A DNA stretch of 64,000 nucleotides from Peribacillus psychrosaccharolyticus ATCC 23296 (GCF_000305495.1 NZ_AJTN02000230.1:1-64000), one strand, 5' to 3'; positions 45,139 to 53,663 are shown, counted from the first letter of the stretch. The notes: a model not told the origin generated them from the sequence alone. A program made the numbers and translations.

Positions 45139-47517
45139 ATGGAAGATAAAATACGCTATTTTAACGATAAGCTTCTTTCTTATATGAAAGATGAAGCCTA
45201 TAAACCGTTAACTGTTCAAGAGCTCGAGGAAGCACTTGGGATTGAAGATTCATTAGATTTCAAGGATTTTGTCAAAGCACTTGTGAAAATGGAAGAAAAG
45301 GGAAGCGTGATTCGAACACGGAATAACCGTTATGGACTGCCGCAAAAAATGAATCTCATCCGAGGTAAGCTTTCAGGGCACCCTAAGGGCTTTGCATTTG
45401 TAACGCCTGATGAGCCGGCTGGTGTGGATGATATTTTTATTCCCCCTAATGAAACAAAAAATGCTATGCACGGAGATATTGTTCTTGTGAGAGTCTCTTC
45501 AGAAAGTTCGGGCTCACGCAGAGAAGGTTCTGTTGAAAAGATTATTGATCGTGGAATTAAAGAAGTTGTGGGTACGTATTCTGAAAGTAAAAATTTTGGA
45601 TTTGTAATTCCAGATGATAAGAAAATAGCCAACGATATTTTCATTCCGAAAAATGTGTCTCGTGGAGCTGTAGAGGGACATAAGGTTGTTGTAAGATTGA
45701 CCTCCTATCCAGAAGGACGGACAAGCGCTGAAGGAGAAGTTTTACAAATTCTTGGTCATAAAAATGATCCAGGTGTTGATATTCTATCCGTTATTCATAA
45801 GCATGGTCTGCCAATGGAGTTTCCAGAGGATGTACTTAACCAAGCAAATGAAGTGCCTGATACGATTGAGGAAAGCGATATCGGTAATCGACGTGATCTT
45901 CGCGGAGAAACACTCGTCACTATTGATGGTGCGGATGCGAAAGATCTAGATGATGCAGTTACCGTTACTAAGCTTGACAATGGCAATTATAAGCTGGGCG
46001 TTCATATTGCGGACGTCAGCCATTATGTAACAGAAAACTCACCACTTGACCGTGAAGCGTTCGAACGGGCAACGAGTGTGTATTTAGTTGACCGAGTAAT
46101 TCCGATGATTCCTCATCGCTTATCCAATGGTATTTGTTCGTTAAATCCACAGGTTGACCGGTTTACCCTTTCATGTGAGATGGAGTTTGATGCAAAAGGG
46201 AAAGTGGTTAATCATGATATCTTTGAAAGTGTGATTCGAACAACTGAGAGAATGACATATAATGATGTTAAAAAAATTCTTGTCGACAAAGATGAAGAAT
46301 TATTAGAACGTTACGAACCGCTTGTCCCAATGTTCCAGCAAATGGAGGAGCTCGCTGCCATTCTGCGTATGAAACGGATGGAACGCGGTGCAATTGATTT
46401 TGACTTTAAAGAAGCGAAAATTCTGGTTGATGACGAAGGTCACCCAACAGAAGTAGTTGTTCGTGAACGTTCAGTTGCTGAACGCTTGATTGAAGAATTT
46501 ATGCTGGCTGCCAATGAAACAGTGGCGGAACATTTCTTCCGTCTTAAGGTGCCATTCCTTTACCGTATTCATGAGGATCCTAAAGAAGAAAAACTGCAGC
46601 GATTCTTCGATTTTATTACGAATTTTGGATATGTAATCAGAGGATCAGCCAGCTCGATTCAACCGAAAGCTTTACAGCAGATTATTGAAGCGGTTGCTGG
46701 GAAACCAGAAGAGATGGTTATTTCAACGGTTATGCTTCGATCCATGCAGCAAGCAAAATACGATCCGGAAAGCCTAGGACACTTTGGTTTATCAACGGAA
46801 TTTTATACACATTTCACTTCGCCTATTCGCCGGTATCCGGATTTAATTGTCCACCGTTTGATTCGGACGTATTTGATTGAAGGAAACCAAAGTGAAGCGA
46901 CTAAAGCAAAATGGGACGCAATGCTTCCTGAAATAGCTGATCATACGTCTAAACGTGAACGTCGTGCTGTTGATGCTGAACGTGAAACAGATGATCTGAA
47001 AAAAGCAGAGTACATGCTTGATAAGATTGGTGAAGAGTTTGACGGTATTATTGGTTCTGTTACCAATTTTGGAATGTTTGTTGAGCTTCCAAATACCATT
47101 GAAGGATTGGTTCATGTCAGTGCGATGACAGATGACTATTACCGATTTGATGAACGTCAGCTTGCCATGATAGGTGAACGGACCGGTAAAGTATTTAGAA
47201 TCGGTGACGAAATCTCAATCCGCGTAGCTAATGTGAATAAAGAAGAACGTGCTGTTGACTTCGAAATTTTAGGAATGGTCAATAGTCGACCGCGTACCTC
47301 TGGAAGTAAGCAGATTTTCAAGGCTAATCCTGATGGCACGAATAGACGCCGCAAGGATAGTGGTGGAAGCAGTGATCGAAAAGGAAGCGGAAACGGTCAA
47401 GGAAGCGGACGTAACGCTAAAAATGGAGCTAAGTCTTCTGATAAGCCGCGGAAAAACAAAAAGTATTATGAAAATGCACCCGCAGCGAAGCGGAAAAGAA
47501 AACCTAAAAAGAGATAA
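45139..47517 (+). CDS. rnr: Ribonuclease R
   Basis: Processive 3'-5' exoribonuclease that digests structured RNA and helps clear non-stop mRNA during trans-translation. 792 residues: N-terminal winged-helix and cold-shock domains, RNB catalytic domain with [13 protein letters not shown] near 265-280 (metal-binding Asp), S1 domain near 640-715, and a Lys/Gly/Ser-rich basic tail. Its neighbours smpB and ssrA act in the same process. ATG 45139 follows AAAGGAGGGTTTTTTAG. Confidence 0.97.
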   Translation: MEDKIRYFNDKLLSYMKDEAYKPLTVQELEEALGIEDSLDFKDFVKALVKMEEKGSVIRTRNNRYGLPQKMNLIRGKLSGHPKGFAFVTPDEPAGVDDIFIPPNETKNAMHGDIVLVRVSSESSGSRREGSVEKIIDRGIKEVVGTYSESKNFGFVIPDDKKIANDIFIPKNVSRGAVEGHKVVVRLTSYPEGRTSAEGEVLQILGHKNDPGVDILSVIHKHGLPMEFPEDVLNQANEVPDTIEESDIGNRRDLRGETLVTIDGADAKDLDDAVTVTKLDNGNYKLGVHIADVSHYVTENSPLDREAFERATSVYLVDRVIPMIPHRLSNGICSLNPQVDRFTLSCEMEFDAKGKVVNHDIFESVIRTTERMTYNDVKKILVDKDEELLERYEPLVPMFQQMEELAAILRMKRMERGAIDFDFKEAKILVDDEGHPTEVVVRERSVAERLIEEFMLAANETVAEHFFRLKVPFLYRIHEDPKEEKLQRFFDFITNFGYVIRGSASSIQPKALQQIIEAVAGKPEEMVISTVMLRSMQQAKYDPESLGHFGLSTEFYTHFTSPIRRYPDLIVHRLIRTYLIEGNQSEATKAKWDAMLPEIADHTSKRERRAVDAERETDDLKKAEYMLDKIGEEFDGIIGSVTNFGMFVELPNTIEGLVHVSAMTDDYYRFDERQLAMIGERTGKVFRIGDEISIRVANVNKEERAVDFEILGMVNSRPRTSGSKQIFKANPDGTNRRRKDSGGSSDRKGSGNGQGSGRNAKNGAKSSDKPRKNKKYYENAPAAKRKRKPKKR

Positions 47518-47574
47518 AATAGTGATAGAGTCCGTTTAGGGCTCTATCCTATTAGTTAAAAAGGGGAGAGTAAG

Positions 47575-48042
47575 ATGCCAAAGGGATCCGGAAAGCAATT
47601 GGCTCAAAATAAAAAAGCCTTTCATGACTTTGCGATTGAAGAAACCTACGAAGCAGGAATTGTATTGGTGGGAACAGAAATCAAAGCCATCCGAGCAGGA
47701 AAGGTAAATCTTAAAGACTCTTTTGCTCGTATTGAAGATGGTGAACTACAGCTGCATAATATGCACATCAGTCCATATGATCAAGGAAATCAATTTAATC
47801 ATGATCCATTACGGACGAGGAAATTACTTTTGCACCGTAAAGAAATTAATAAGCTGATAGGTGATACAAAAGAAACCGGGTATACCATTGTACCGCTGAA
47901 AATGTATTTGAAAAATGGTTTTGCTAAAGTATTAATCGGCCTTGGTAAAGGGAAGAAACAATACGATAAACGTGATGACCTCAGAAAGAAAGAAGCAAAA
48001 CGTGATATCGAGCGGGCCTTCCGTGATCGTCAAAAGGAATAG
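47575..48042 (+). CDS. smpB: tmRNA-binding protein SmpB
   Basis: Binds the tRNA-like end of tmRNA and brings it to stalled ribosomes. 155 residues: [39 protein letters not shown], basic C-terminal helix ([21 protein letters not shown]). ATG 47575 follows AAGGGGAGAGTAAG. A hairpin GATAGAG..CTCTATC without T run separates it from rnr. Confidence 0.98.
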   Translation: MPKGSGKQLAQNKKAFHDFAIEETYEAGIVLVGTEIKAIRAGKVNLKDSFARIEDGELQLHNMHISPYDQGNQFNHDPLRTRKLLLHRKEINKLIGDTKETGYTIVPLKMYLKNGFAKVLIGLGKGKKQYDKRDDLRKKEAKRDIERAFRDRQKE

Positions 48043-48165
48043 ATTACCTGAGCGATAAGATTGATTTTCCTGCGAATGCTGGTATAATAAATAATGTACC
48101 ACTGACAATTGAATATCAGCATCAAAGCTGATCTATTCATTTCTCGTACGCTCCATTTATATTCT

Positions 48166-48523
48166 GGGGACGCTACGGATTCGACAGGGATAGTTCGAGC
48201 TTAGGTTGCGAGTCGAGGGGATCGGCCTCGTTAAAACGTCAAAGCCTATAACTGGCAAACAAAACAACAACCTAGCTTTCGCTGCGTAACAACAGCCGAT
48301 AGCTGTTCCTCCCTCCATAGCCCACGTGGTAGGGTAAGGGACTCACTCTAGTGGGATACGCCGGAATCCACCGTCTGAGGATGAAGGAAGAGACCAATCA
48401 GACTAGCTATCCTGCCGCCTGTCGATAGGCTAATGGGTTTGCGAAACGCGAATATGTCGACTACACTCGTAGAAGCTTAAGTGCCGATATGTCTGGACGC
48501 GGGTTCGACTCCCGCCGTCTCCA
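48166..48523 (+). ncRNA. ssrA: Transfer-messenger RNA
   Basis: 358-nt tmRNA. The 5' end GGGGACGCTACGGATTCGAC pairs with the 3' CGTCTCC of the tRNA-like domain; the T arm is CGGGTTCGACTCCCG. The tag frame runs 48254-48289 and encodes GKQNNNLAFAA after the tRNA-borne Ala, giving tag (A)GKQNNNLAFAA and stop TAA. Several pseudoknot stems are apparent after it. CCA is not encoded. Its 3' end is the left junction of the island at 48.5-59.7 kb. Confidence 0.98.
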
Positions 48524-48545
48524 TTACCATTAACCGCCTAAGGCG
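48514..48545 (+). repeat. attL: 32-bp direct repeat at the 3' end of ssrA
   Basis: Begins GCCGTCTCCATTA and ends ACCGCCTAAGGCG; it matches 59709-59740 at 30 of 32 bases. ssrA 3' ends are common integration sites for tyrosine-recombinase elements. Left boundary of the island. Confidence 0.85.
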
Positions 48546-48564
48546 GAGATATAATTTGTGATTT

Positions 48565-48605
48565 AAAGCATAATTTCGCCTTCTGGGCGTTTTTATGCTT
48601 TTTTT
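48565..48605 (+). terminator. Terminator after ssrA, on the island side
   Basis: AAAGCATAA...CGCC-TTCT-GGGCG...TTTATGCTTT, extended stem followed by T. It replaces the probable native terminator now at 59756. Confidence 0.85.
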
Positions 48606-49150
48606 ATTTGAGCGGATATATGCTTTAAAAGTTCCTCGTTTTCTTTGAGTTATATTTATGGGAAATTAGTATTTATAGACATTGTGGTGTGATGCACTTG
48701 AATGATTGAATGAATGGCACTGATTTTAAATGAATGCTGTTTTCGTAAACTTTGTTGTTTAAATGATATGAGTAGAAAGGATGTATCCTACGTTTAATAA
48801 CCACTTATATATTGTTGTCTTAGGATAATAAACTGTCTTTCCAATTTTCCCAATATAAATATTGTTTTCAATACCCCTCCTTTCGATTGAAGGAGGGATT
48901 TCGTTAGTTATCGGCTGAACAAGACCTTTATAACCATGATATTATTTCTGGGATGCTGTCTTCGCAGAATGATTTATAGCTTGTGATGGATAGATTAGAT
49001 ATAGTAGCAGAAAAAGAAACGTGTACAGGCCCATTCTCCATTCGGATCATGGGTCTTAAGGAACTTATGGGTTACCTTAAGAGAAGCCTTTTAGCCTTAA
49101 GGCTAACCGATAAGTTGAATTATGTTAACAAGACGGTCATTTTGCCCTCT
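48606..49150. other. Island left-end non-coding stretch
   Basis: No convincing gene. It contains a hairpin CCCCTCC..GGAGGG at 48875-48898 and a stretch rich in AAGG/CCTT self-complementary runs at 49056-49110. A 64-codon frame from GTG 48983 runs into the first hairpin repeat and has no recognisable content. Confidence 0.5.
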
Positions 49151-49179
49151 CTTCCACTAACGGGGCAGATTAGTTGAAG
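49151..49179. repeat. Hairpin repeat 1
   Basis: CTTCCACTAA-CGGGGCAGA-TTAGTTGAAG; arms pair except one position. Upstream of the VOC gene. Confidence 0.8.
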
Positions 49180-49210
49180 TAGTGATAAAATAAAGGAGAA
49201 ATTAGTTAAA

Positions 49211-49618
49211 ATGAAAGAAGTGAAGGTTTTGATTAAATATAAATGCCTCCATCATGTAAGTCTTACTGTGACAAATTTGGTAAGAGCAAAAGAATTCTAT
49301 GGTAAAACTTTATGTTTAAAAGAAATACAGCGTCCTGATTTTGATTTTCCAGGTGCCTGGTATGAAATAGAGGGACATCAACTTCACTTGATAGTCGATC
49401 CCTCATCACAGACGATTCGTAAGGATAAAAGCTTATCCAGCAGAGAAGGTCACTTTGCCCTTAGAGTCGAGAACTACTATGACACTCTTAATTGGTTAAA
49501 ACAGAATGAAGTTGAAATCCTTGAAAAACCATACGGAAAAAGTGGATTCGCACAAATTTTCTGTGCCGACCCAGATGGTAATTTGATTGAACTAAATGTT
49601 AATCAAAAAGATCTATAA
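49211..49618 (+). CDS. VOC family (glyoxalase/bleomycin-resistance fold) protein
   Basis: 135-residue protein of the vicinal oxygen chelate fold. Metal-ligand positions are recognisable: His in CLHHVSLTV near residue 14, Glu/His in EIEGHQLHLI, His in GHFALRV and Glu in DGNLIELNV. Such small VOC proteins include glyoxalase I-like enzymes and antibiotic-binding proteins; neither can be assigned. ATG 49211 has AAAGGAG 13 bases upstream, a loose spacing. It lies alone between hairpin repeats 1 and 2, which is the cassette-like arrangement of this part of the island. Confidence 0.85.
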   Translation: MKEVKVLIKYKCLHHVSLTVTNLVRAKEFYGKTLCLKEIQRPDFDFPGAWYEIEGHQLHLIVDPSSQTIRKDKSLSSREGHFALRVENYYDTLNWLKQNEVEILEKPYGKSGFAQIFCADPDGNLIELNVNQKDL

Positions 49619-49659
49619 GTAGGCAAAGATAAAGGCTGCCATTACTGGCTCTTTTCTTA

Positions 49660-49687
49660 TTGAAGTAACGGGGCAGGATTGTTGAAC
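49660..49687. repeat. Hairpin repeat 2
   Basis: Core GTAACGGGGCAGGATTGTTGAAC, preceded by a terminator-like stem GGCTGCCATTACTGGCTC with T run at 49634-49657 that would end the VOC transcript. Confidence 0.75.
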
Positions 49688-49746
49688 AAGGAATTAATGT
49701 TTTCAATGTTGAATTATAAATAAATTAAGATCAAGGGGGAATTAAA

Positions 49747-49992
49747 ATGGATAAGGAAAAGCAATTAGTTATTCCTTTAGAGGGATTAATAAAATTAAAA
49801 GATAATTTAATTTTATTATTTTTTAAATATAAATTTGTAATTTACCCCGTAGCTATAGTTGGTTTTCTATATTTTCTTATAGAAAACAATGATTTATATT
49901 CTTTTGTTATTGCTTTTAAAATTCTCACTACCTATATTTTACCTTGGGGCATTTTCTTTTGTTTAATTCAAATAATGCGAAAAATAAAATAA
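49747..49992 (+). CDS. Small two-segment membrane protein
   Basis: 81 residues, unrecognised. Two hydrophobic segments at about 28-45 and 50-72 with a basic end (MRKIK). ATG 49747 follows TCAAGGGGGAATTAAA, a good ribosome site. Single gene between hairpin repeats 2 and 3, followed at once by the first copy of the structured element. Very AT-rich compared with backbone genes. Confidence 0.6.
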   Translation: MDKEKQLVIPLEGLIKLKDNLILLFFKYKFVIYPVAIVGFLYFLIENNDLYSFVIAFKILTTYILPWGIFFCLIQIMRKIK

Positions 49993-50000
49993 TCTTTGTT

Positions 50001-50209
50001 GAACTACCATGAAAGTACAAAACAGTGAAAATCTAAAAATGACAATACTAAAGTAGACCCAGCAATTTATATTTTTTAAAACTGAGCCATAAATTAAACC
50101 TCATGTCGCCAATATCAGTATGACCACAAAAACCCTACTTTCATTCTCTGTGGTGCAGCAACTATTTTTCAGCTGCATGGATGGCTAACGGGGCAGGTTA
50201 GATCAACAA
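50001..50209 (+). ncRNA. Candidate structured RNA element, copy 1
   Basis: Begins GAACTACCATGAAA and ends in hairpin repeat 3. Outer stem ATGAAAGTA (50009-50017) with TACTTTCAT (50136-50144); then TCTCTGTGGTG; inner stem TGCAGC (50154-50159) with GCTGCA (50172-50177); then TGGATGGCTAACGGGG. Copy 2 at 50616 keeps the pairing with different bases. No coding capacity seen. Strand assumed from neighbouring genes. Confidence 0.5.
50181..50208. repeat. Hairpin repeat 3
   Basis: GGCTAACGGGGCAGGTTAG; CTAAC 50185-50189 pairs with GTTAG 50197-50201. It forms the 3' end of the structured element copy 1. Confidence 0.78.
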
Positions 50210-50340
50210 GCGTAGTGTATACGAACTGTGCATATTTATATTTATTAACTTATCGATTTTCTCTCTTTCAAAAGTTGAATAAAAAGCACTTTCTATTCAC
50301 TTTTCTAGAAATATAATTAAACAGAAGGGAGGCAATAAGA

Positions 50341-50514
50341 ATGAAACATAATTCTATGCACCAATGGCATAAAGAGCATAATAAACGGGTAGCAGAATTT
50401 CACCAAAAACACGCTACTCAAGTAGCTAATGGAGAAAACGGAAACGGTTGGTTAGCCAAGCTCGAAACGTCATTTTTTAATAAAGTACTTGTTCCTCTTA
50501 AAGTTGTGAAATAA
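50341..50514 (+). CDS. 57-residue basic small protein
   Basis: Small gene with start ATG 50341 after AGAAGGGAGGCAATAAG and stop TAA 50514. The product begins MKHNSMHQWHKEHNKRVAEF and is rich in His, Lys and Asn, without a membrane segment; I do not recognise it. The strong ribosome site supports translation. It is the only gene between hairpin repeats 3 and 4. Confidence 0.6.
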   Translation: MKHNSMHQWHKEHNKRVAEFHQKHATQVANGENGNGWLAKLETSFFNKVLVPLKVVK

Positions 50515-50615
50515 CATCTTTTTTTCTACTCCTGCTCTTTGAGGAACAGTTATTTTTTGATTTTATATAAATACTTTGTGACACAGTATGTGTCAACTCT
50601 GCTATAAGTCGTATA

Positions 50616-50843
50616 GAACTACCATGAAAATAAGTTTCCTCTAAATTGGAAAAAGGCAATACTTAAAAAGACCCTCCTCAATCGTCAAAAAAAAGAGGAG
50701 AGCGTTAAATTAAAAGCCTATGGATTGGGTTGACTGGATTAAGGTCAGAATCAGTATTGACACTTCCTAACCATTTTCATTCTCTGTGGTGAATCGCTGA
50801 TCTGTGCGATTCATGGATGGCTAACGGGGGCTTTAGCTGAAGA
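50616..50843 (+). ncRNA. Candidate structured RNA element, copy 2
   Basis: Same plan as copy 1: GAACTACCATGAAAAT, a middle CAATACTTAAAAAGACCC, then ATTTTCAT-TCTCTGTGGTG, an inner stem and CATGGATGGCTAACGGGG. Outer stem ATGAAAAT (50624-50631) / ATTTTCAT (50773-50780); inner stem GAATCGC (50791-50797) / GCGATTC (50806-50812). An extra stem CTCCTC / GAGGAG is present at 50673-50700. Confidence 0.5.
50816..50843. repeat. Hairpin repeat 4
   Basis: GGCTAACGGGGGCTTTAGCT; degenerate loop. A terminator-like stem AGCTG..CAGCT with T run (50849-50869) separates it from repeat 5. Confidence 0.7.
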
Positions 50844-50877
50844 TCGGAGCTGTCATTAAGGCAGCTTTTTCTTTATG

Positions 50878-50902
50878 CAACTATCGGGGCAGGTTAGTTG
50901 AA
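50878..50902. repeat. Hairpin repeat 5
   Basis: CAACTATC-GGGGCAG-GTTAGTTG; arms pair except one position. Confidence 0.8.
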
Positions 50903-50909
50903 GAAACAA

Positions 50910-51072
50910 ATGGATATATATATTAAACTATTAATAGAGGCGGTAGGTGTAGACTTAAAATAAAGTAGTACCGTTTAAAAAATTTGATGAAGTTGTGTCA
51001 GACTCTATTTCATTCGGCACGGTAAACGAGGCATATAGTGAATATTGTGTTGGTAACAAGATAACAGAATGA
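50910..51072 (+). pseudogene. Small ORF broken by a possible 1-base deletion
   Basis: ATG 50910 reads MDIYIKLLIEAVGVDLK then stop; another frame continues KVVPFKKFDEVVSDSISF to TGA 51072. One extra A in the AAAA run at 50957-50960 would join them into a 54-residue protein that I do not recognise. No ribosome site. It lies between hairpin repeat 5 and the peptidase gene. Low confidence: chance open frames are possible. Confidence 0.3.
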
Positions 51073-51119
51073 GTAACGCAGGAAATTAATATTATTTACA
51101 CTTTGCTACGGGGGAACTT

Positions 51120-51776
51120 ATGAAAACTCATTATTATTTAGGTTGGTTTAATAATTTTTTTCCAGATAATCTGGGCAGGGTGTTACATGGGGATATAACT
51201 GATAGAAAATCGCTAGTTATGATTAGCTCGAATCCATTATTTTTTGAGGATGATGGTGCTACTGAACGCTCGTGGTTTGACCAGGCTGGCATTATGTTTG
51301 ATGAATATCATTTAATTAATTATCGCGTACATAAGGAAGATGCCCAAACCTTAATTCAAAATTCTTCAGTTATTTTCTTGTTGGGTGGAAATACTCTTAA
51401 ACAAAATGGGTTTTTAATGGAATATGAATTGTCGGATTCGATTAAAAAAAGCAGAGCCGTTGTGATGGGAGCAAGCGCTGGTGCGATCAATATGTCCGCT
51501 AAATGGTTATGTTCTAAAAACTTTGGCTATAAAGTTGAAATAAGCTCTGTTTACGATGGAATCGGCCTTGACGATTTTTCCGTCCTGTCTCATTTTGATC
51601 TTGAAAATAACATATCATTGGTTCAAGGCGAACTGTCTCCCTTATCGGAAGAAATTAATATTTATGCGTCTAACAAAGATTGCGCAATACGTGTAAAGGG
51701 AGATAAAATCGACATTTTAGGCAATGTATATTTAATTTCCCGCTCAAAGATTCAGAAATTGGATGAGACGCTCTAG
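51120..51776 (+). CDS. Peptidase E-like protein (S51 family)
   Basis: 218-residue protein with the class I glutamine amidotransferase-like fold. The nucleophile elbow is GASAGA (MGASAGAINMS), with the preceding LLGGNT and later LSHFD as in peptidase S51/cyanophycinase relatives, which cut dipeptides with N-terminal Asp. ATG 51120 follows ACGGGGGAACTT. Alone between hairpin repeats 5 and 6. Substrate not certain. Confidence 0.82.
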   Translation: MKTHYYLGWFNNFFPDNLGRVLHGDITDRKSLVMISSNPLFFEDDGATERSWFDQAGIMFDEYHLINYRVHKEDAQTLIQNSSVIFLLGGNTLKQNGFLMEYELSDSIKKSRAVVMGASAGAINMSAKWLCSKNFGYKVEISSVYDGIGLDDFSVLSHFDLENNISLVQGELSPLSEEINIYASNKDCAIRVKGDKIDILGNVYLISRSKIQKLDETL

Positions 51777-51813
51777 TAGTATGTAAAACCAATCCGACTT
51801 GTGAAATATTGTA

Positions 51814-51840
51814 CTTAAACTATCGGGTGCGTTAGTTGAA
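51814..51840. repeat. Hairpin repeat 6
   Basis: TTAAACTATCGGGTGCGTTAGTTGAA; followed by a terminator-like stem AGGACC / GGTCCT with T run at 51857-51884. Confidence 0.75.
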
Positions 51841-51916
51841 CTATGAGACATCTTAAAGGACCGAAAAAAGTGGTCCTTTTCTCTTTGTTAACGACCAACA
51901 TGAATGAATTTGAGTC

Positions 51917-51979
51917 TTAGTGAAAGACACTAAAGGTTATCAAGACTTTATTCGTTTCTTCTTCGGTAACACCGATAAT
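51917..51979 (-). pseudogene. Remnant: 3' tail of a tyrosine recombinase gene
   Basis: On the minus strand this reads IIGVTEEETNKVLITFSVFH and stop, matching the end of the recombinase at 52441-53011 (GITEEETNNVLKTFSVFH). Only the tail is present, between hairpin repeats 6 and 7. Confidence 0.75.
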
Positions 51980-52006
51980 AAAGGTTTATGTTAACTAGCC
52001 GTATTT

Positions 52007-52035
52007 TTCAACTAACAGGGTAGGTTAGTATATTC
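52007..52035. repeat. Hairpin repeat 7
   Basis: TTCAACTAACAGGGTAGGTTAG; CTAAC pairs with GTTAG. Confidence 0.78.
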
Positions 52036-52056
52036 AAAATAGAAAGGAGTCTAACA

Positions 52057-52359
52057 ATGAAAAAGTTGATTTTTATACTCTTATCCTTATTTTTTATACT
52101 CTCATCCTTAATCAGTTGGTGGATGGTCTTTATATGGATTACTTCCAAAATATATTTATTGGAATTCGTGCCATCAAGGGACTATGGTGCAATTCTGTAT
52201 ACGTCAGTTTTTGCTTATAGTCCCTTCCTATCTATTTTAGTGACCTATTTAATATATAAATTCTGTTTTAAATTATTATCTAAGACTATGATTCTGTTAT
52301 TAAGCATCGTTTACATACTCATATCCATTTACGGAATAAATTTTATATTAAATATTTAA
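52057..52359 (+). CDS. Small membrane protein, three segments
   Basis: 100 residues, unrecognised. Hydrophobic segments at about 3-30, 45-68 and 75-98; the first could also be a signal anchor. ATG 52057 follows AGAAAGGAGTCTAACA, a strong ribosome site. Single gene between hairpin repeats 7 and 8. AT-rich. Confidence 0.6.
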   Translation: MKKLIFILLSLFFILSSLISWWMVFIWITSKIYLLEFVPSRDYGAILYTSVFAYSPFLSILVTYLIYKFCFKLLSKTMILLLSIVYILISIYGINFILNI

Positions 52360-52373
52360 GCCTCTACAAAACC

Positions 52374-52405
52374 TGGTTCAACTAACAGGTGCTTGAGTTG
52401 AACCA
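52374..52405. repeat. Hairpin repeat 8
   Basis: TGGTTCAACT (52374-52383) / AGTTGAACCA (52396-52405), a perfect 10-bp stem with AACAGGTGCTTG loop. It lies just downstream of the recombinase pseudogene. Confidence 0.85.
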
Positions 52406-52440
52406 GAGACGCCAAAAAGACCATTACTAATTAACTGACC

Positions 52441-53011
52441 TTAGTGAAAGACACTAAATGTTTTCAAGACGTTGTTGGTTTCTTCTTCAGTAATGCCAAT
52501 ATACCGCAAAGTAACAGAGGATGCGAATGGTGGAGGATCCGTTGCAACATCGCAATATCCTTAGTGGCCTTGTAAAACCAGTAGCCAAACGTCTTTCGTA
52601 AGGTATGATTGCCGACATGTTCCACACCAGCATACTCTGCAGCCTTATTTAACTGTCTGTACGCCTTAGTAGGGGTAATAGGGTTGTCACCTTTACGAGA
52701 CGGGAATAAACAGAGGCGCTCTGGACGTTTTTAGCGTATTCATAGACCTCCTGGAAGCAATTCGCGATATAGATGTCGCGGATTTTTTGCGTTTTGCCTT
52801 CTTTGACCCGGAGAATCTTGTTTTGTTTGCCTTTTAGCGTGATGATCTGTTGCGTGGGTAGCCTGAGAAGGTCTCCGACACGCAGGCCCGTTTCGCAGCC
52901 AAGGATAAAGAGGATGTAATCCCGTTCTGAACAATGGCGCTTAAGCGCCCATTTCATATCGTCTAGTTGCTGCTGATTCCGGATCGGCTGCACATCTTTT
53001 TCTGCTTTCAT
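52441..53011 (-). pseudogene. Tyrosine recombinase (phage-integrase catalytic domain), frameshifted twice
   Basis: Short integrase of the catalytic-domain-only type. ATG 53011-53009 opens MKAEKDVQPIRNQQQ; catalytic Arg I lies in GCETGLRVGDLL. The frame then breaks at a five-base A run (minus strand, 52728-52732); the next frame gives RPERLCLFPSRKG and the His-x-x-Arg box NHTLRKTFGYWFY and HHSHP. A second break near 52519 leads to SVTLRYIGITEEETNNVL with the catalytic Tyr and stop at 52441. Each break is repaired by one extra base. With both repaired the protein would be about 190 residues with all catalytic residues. It is flanked by hairpin repeats 8 and 9. Confidence 0.85.
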
Positions 53012-53135
53012 GATTTCTCGCCCTTTCTGACGACATTCAAAAACAGGGTCTGAAACCCCTTGGCGTTCAACGATTTGAATGTACGATTTTTTCTCTTTTT
53101 TAGAATAAAGAGAGAAAGCGAAAAAAGTCAATGAA

Positions 53136-53189
53136 ATCTGGATTTTGAATGTATGATAATTATACAAATCATACATTCAAAATCCAGAT
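53136..53189. repeat. 22-bp perfect inverted repeat upstream of the recombinase
   Basis: Left arm 53136-53157 (ATCTGGATTTTGAATG...) and right arm 53168-53189 are exact reverse complements around a 10-base loop. The inner TGAATGTATGAT / ATCATACATTCA recurs at 56703-56736. It could be a recombinase or repressor site. Confidence 0.85.
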
Positions 53190-53202
53190 AAAAAAATGCC
53201 AT

Positions 53203-53231
53203 TGTTCAACTATCGGGGTAGTTTAATTTAA
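53203..53231. repeat. Hairpin repeat 9
   Basis: TGTTCAACTATCGGGGTAGTTTAATT; arms are partly decayed. Confidence 0.7.
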
Positions 53232-53241
53232 GTACATTTCT

Positions 53242-53421
53242 TCACACACTTATTGATAAACCTATCCCTAAAATAACAAATGCATCAAATGGACTCGATA
53301 ACTGAATAGTCGCCTGCTTTTTTGCGAATTCGATATCGTTTGTATTACTAATCATCATTTTGGTCACTTTAACATGTAAATCAGTCCACAAAAATGAGCG
53401 AGTTCTTGGTCCCTTCACCAA
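53242..53421 (-). pseudogene. Possible 3' remnant of a small gene
   Basis: A 59-codon minus-strand frame ending FDAFVILGIGLSISV, containing VTKMMISNTNDIEFAKKQ. No ribosome site at its possible TTG/GTG start. It reads like the end of a larger protein that I do not recognise. Low confidence. Confidence 0.22.
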
Positions 53422-53538
53422 TTATTTTTAAATTATTTAGCTCTACCTGGATAATCACGTGTCTGGCTATAGTCAAAGCTGTCAAATGAAAAAAATACCT
53501 TTGAAGTTTAATAAGGGATTTTTTGATGAAAAATTTTA

Positions 53539-53568
53539 TTGACAAGTGAAGCTAATACGTAATACTAT
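53539..53568 (+). promoter_or_regulatory. Promoter of the padR-type gene
   Basis: TTGACA at 53539-53544, 18-base spacer, TACTAT at 53563-53568. The predicted start falls just before the operator-like repeat at 53579. Confidence 0.65.
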
Positions 53569-53578
53569 ATACTAGTAA

Positions 53579-53605
53579 TTAGTAATACTGAATACTGGTA
53601 ACACA
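53579..53605. promoter_or_regulatory. Operator-like site shared with the ABC genes, copy 1
   Basis: TTAGTAATACTGAATACTGG plus AACACA region; about 20 of 27 bases match the site at 54604-54630. Likely PadR-type repressor target at its own promoter. Confidence 0.5.
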
Positions 53606-53663
53606 AAATACCTGTGTTATAGAGTACTGAAAAAATTAGTATAAATATAAACGGAGGTAAATG

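Noticed and set aside
48983-49177. 64-codon frame from GTG 48983
   Set aside because: No ribosome site, no recognisable domain, and it runs through hairpin repeat 1, so chance is more likely.
49151-53231. Classical integron attC sites
   Set aside because: The repeats lack the GTTRRRY and RYYYAAC core pairs and are shorter than attC sites, and the recombinase is not an IntI type as far as can be seen.
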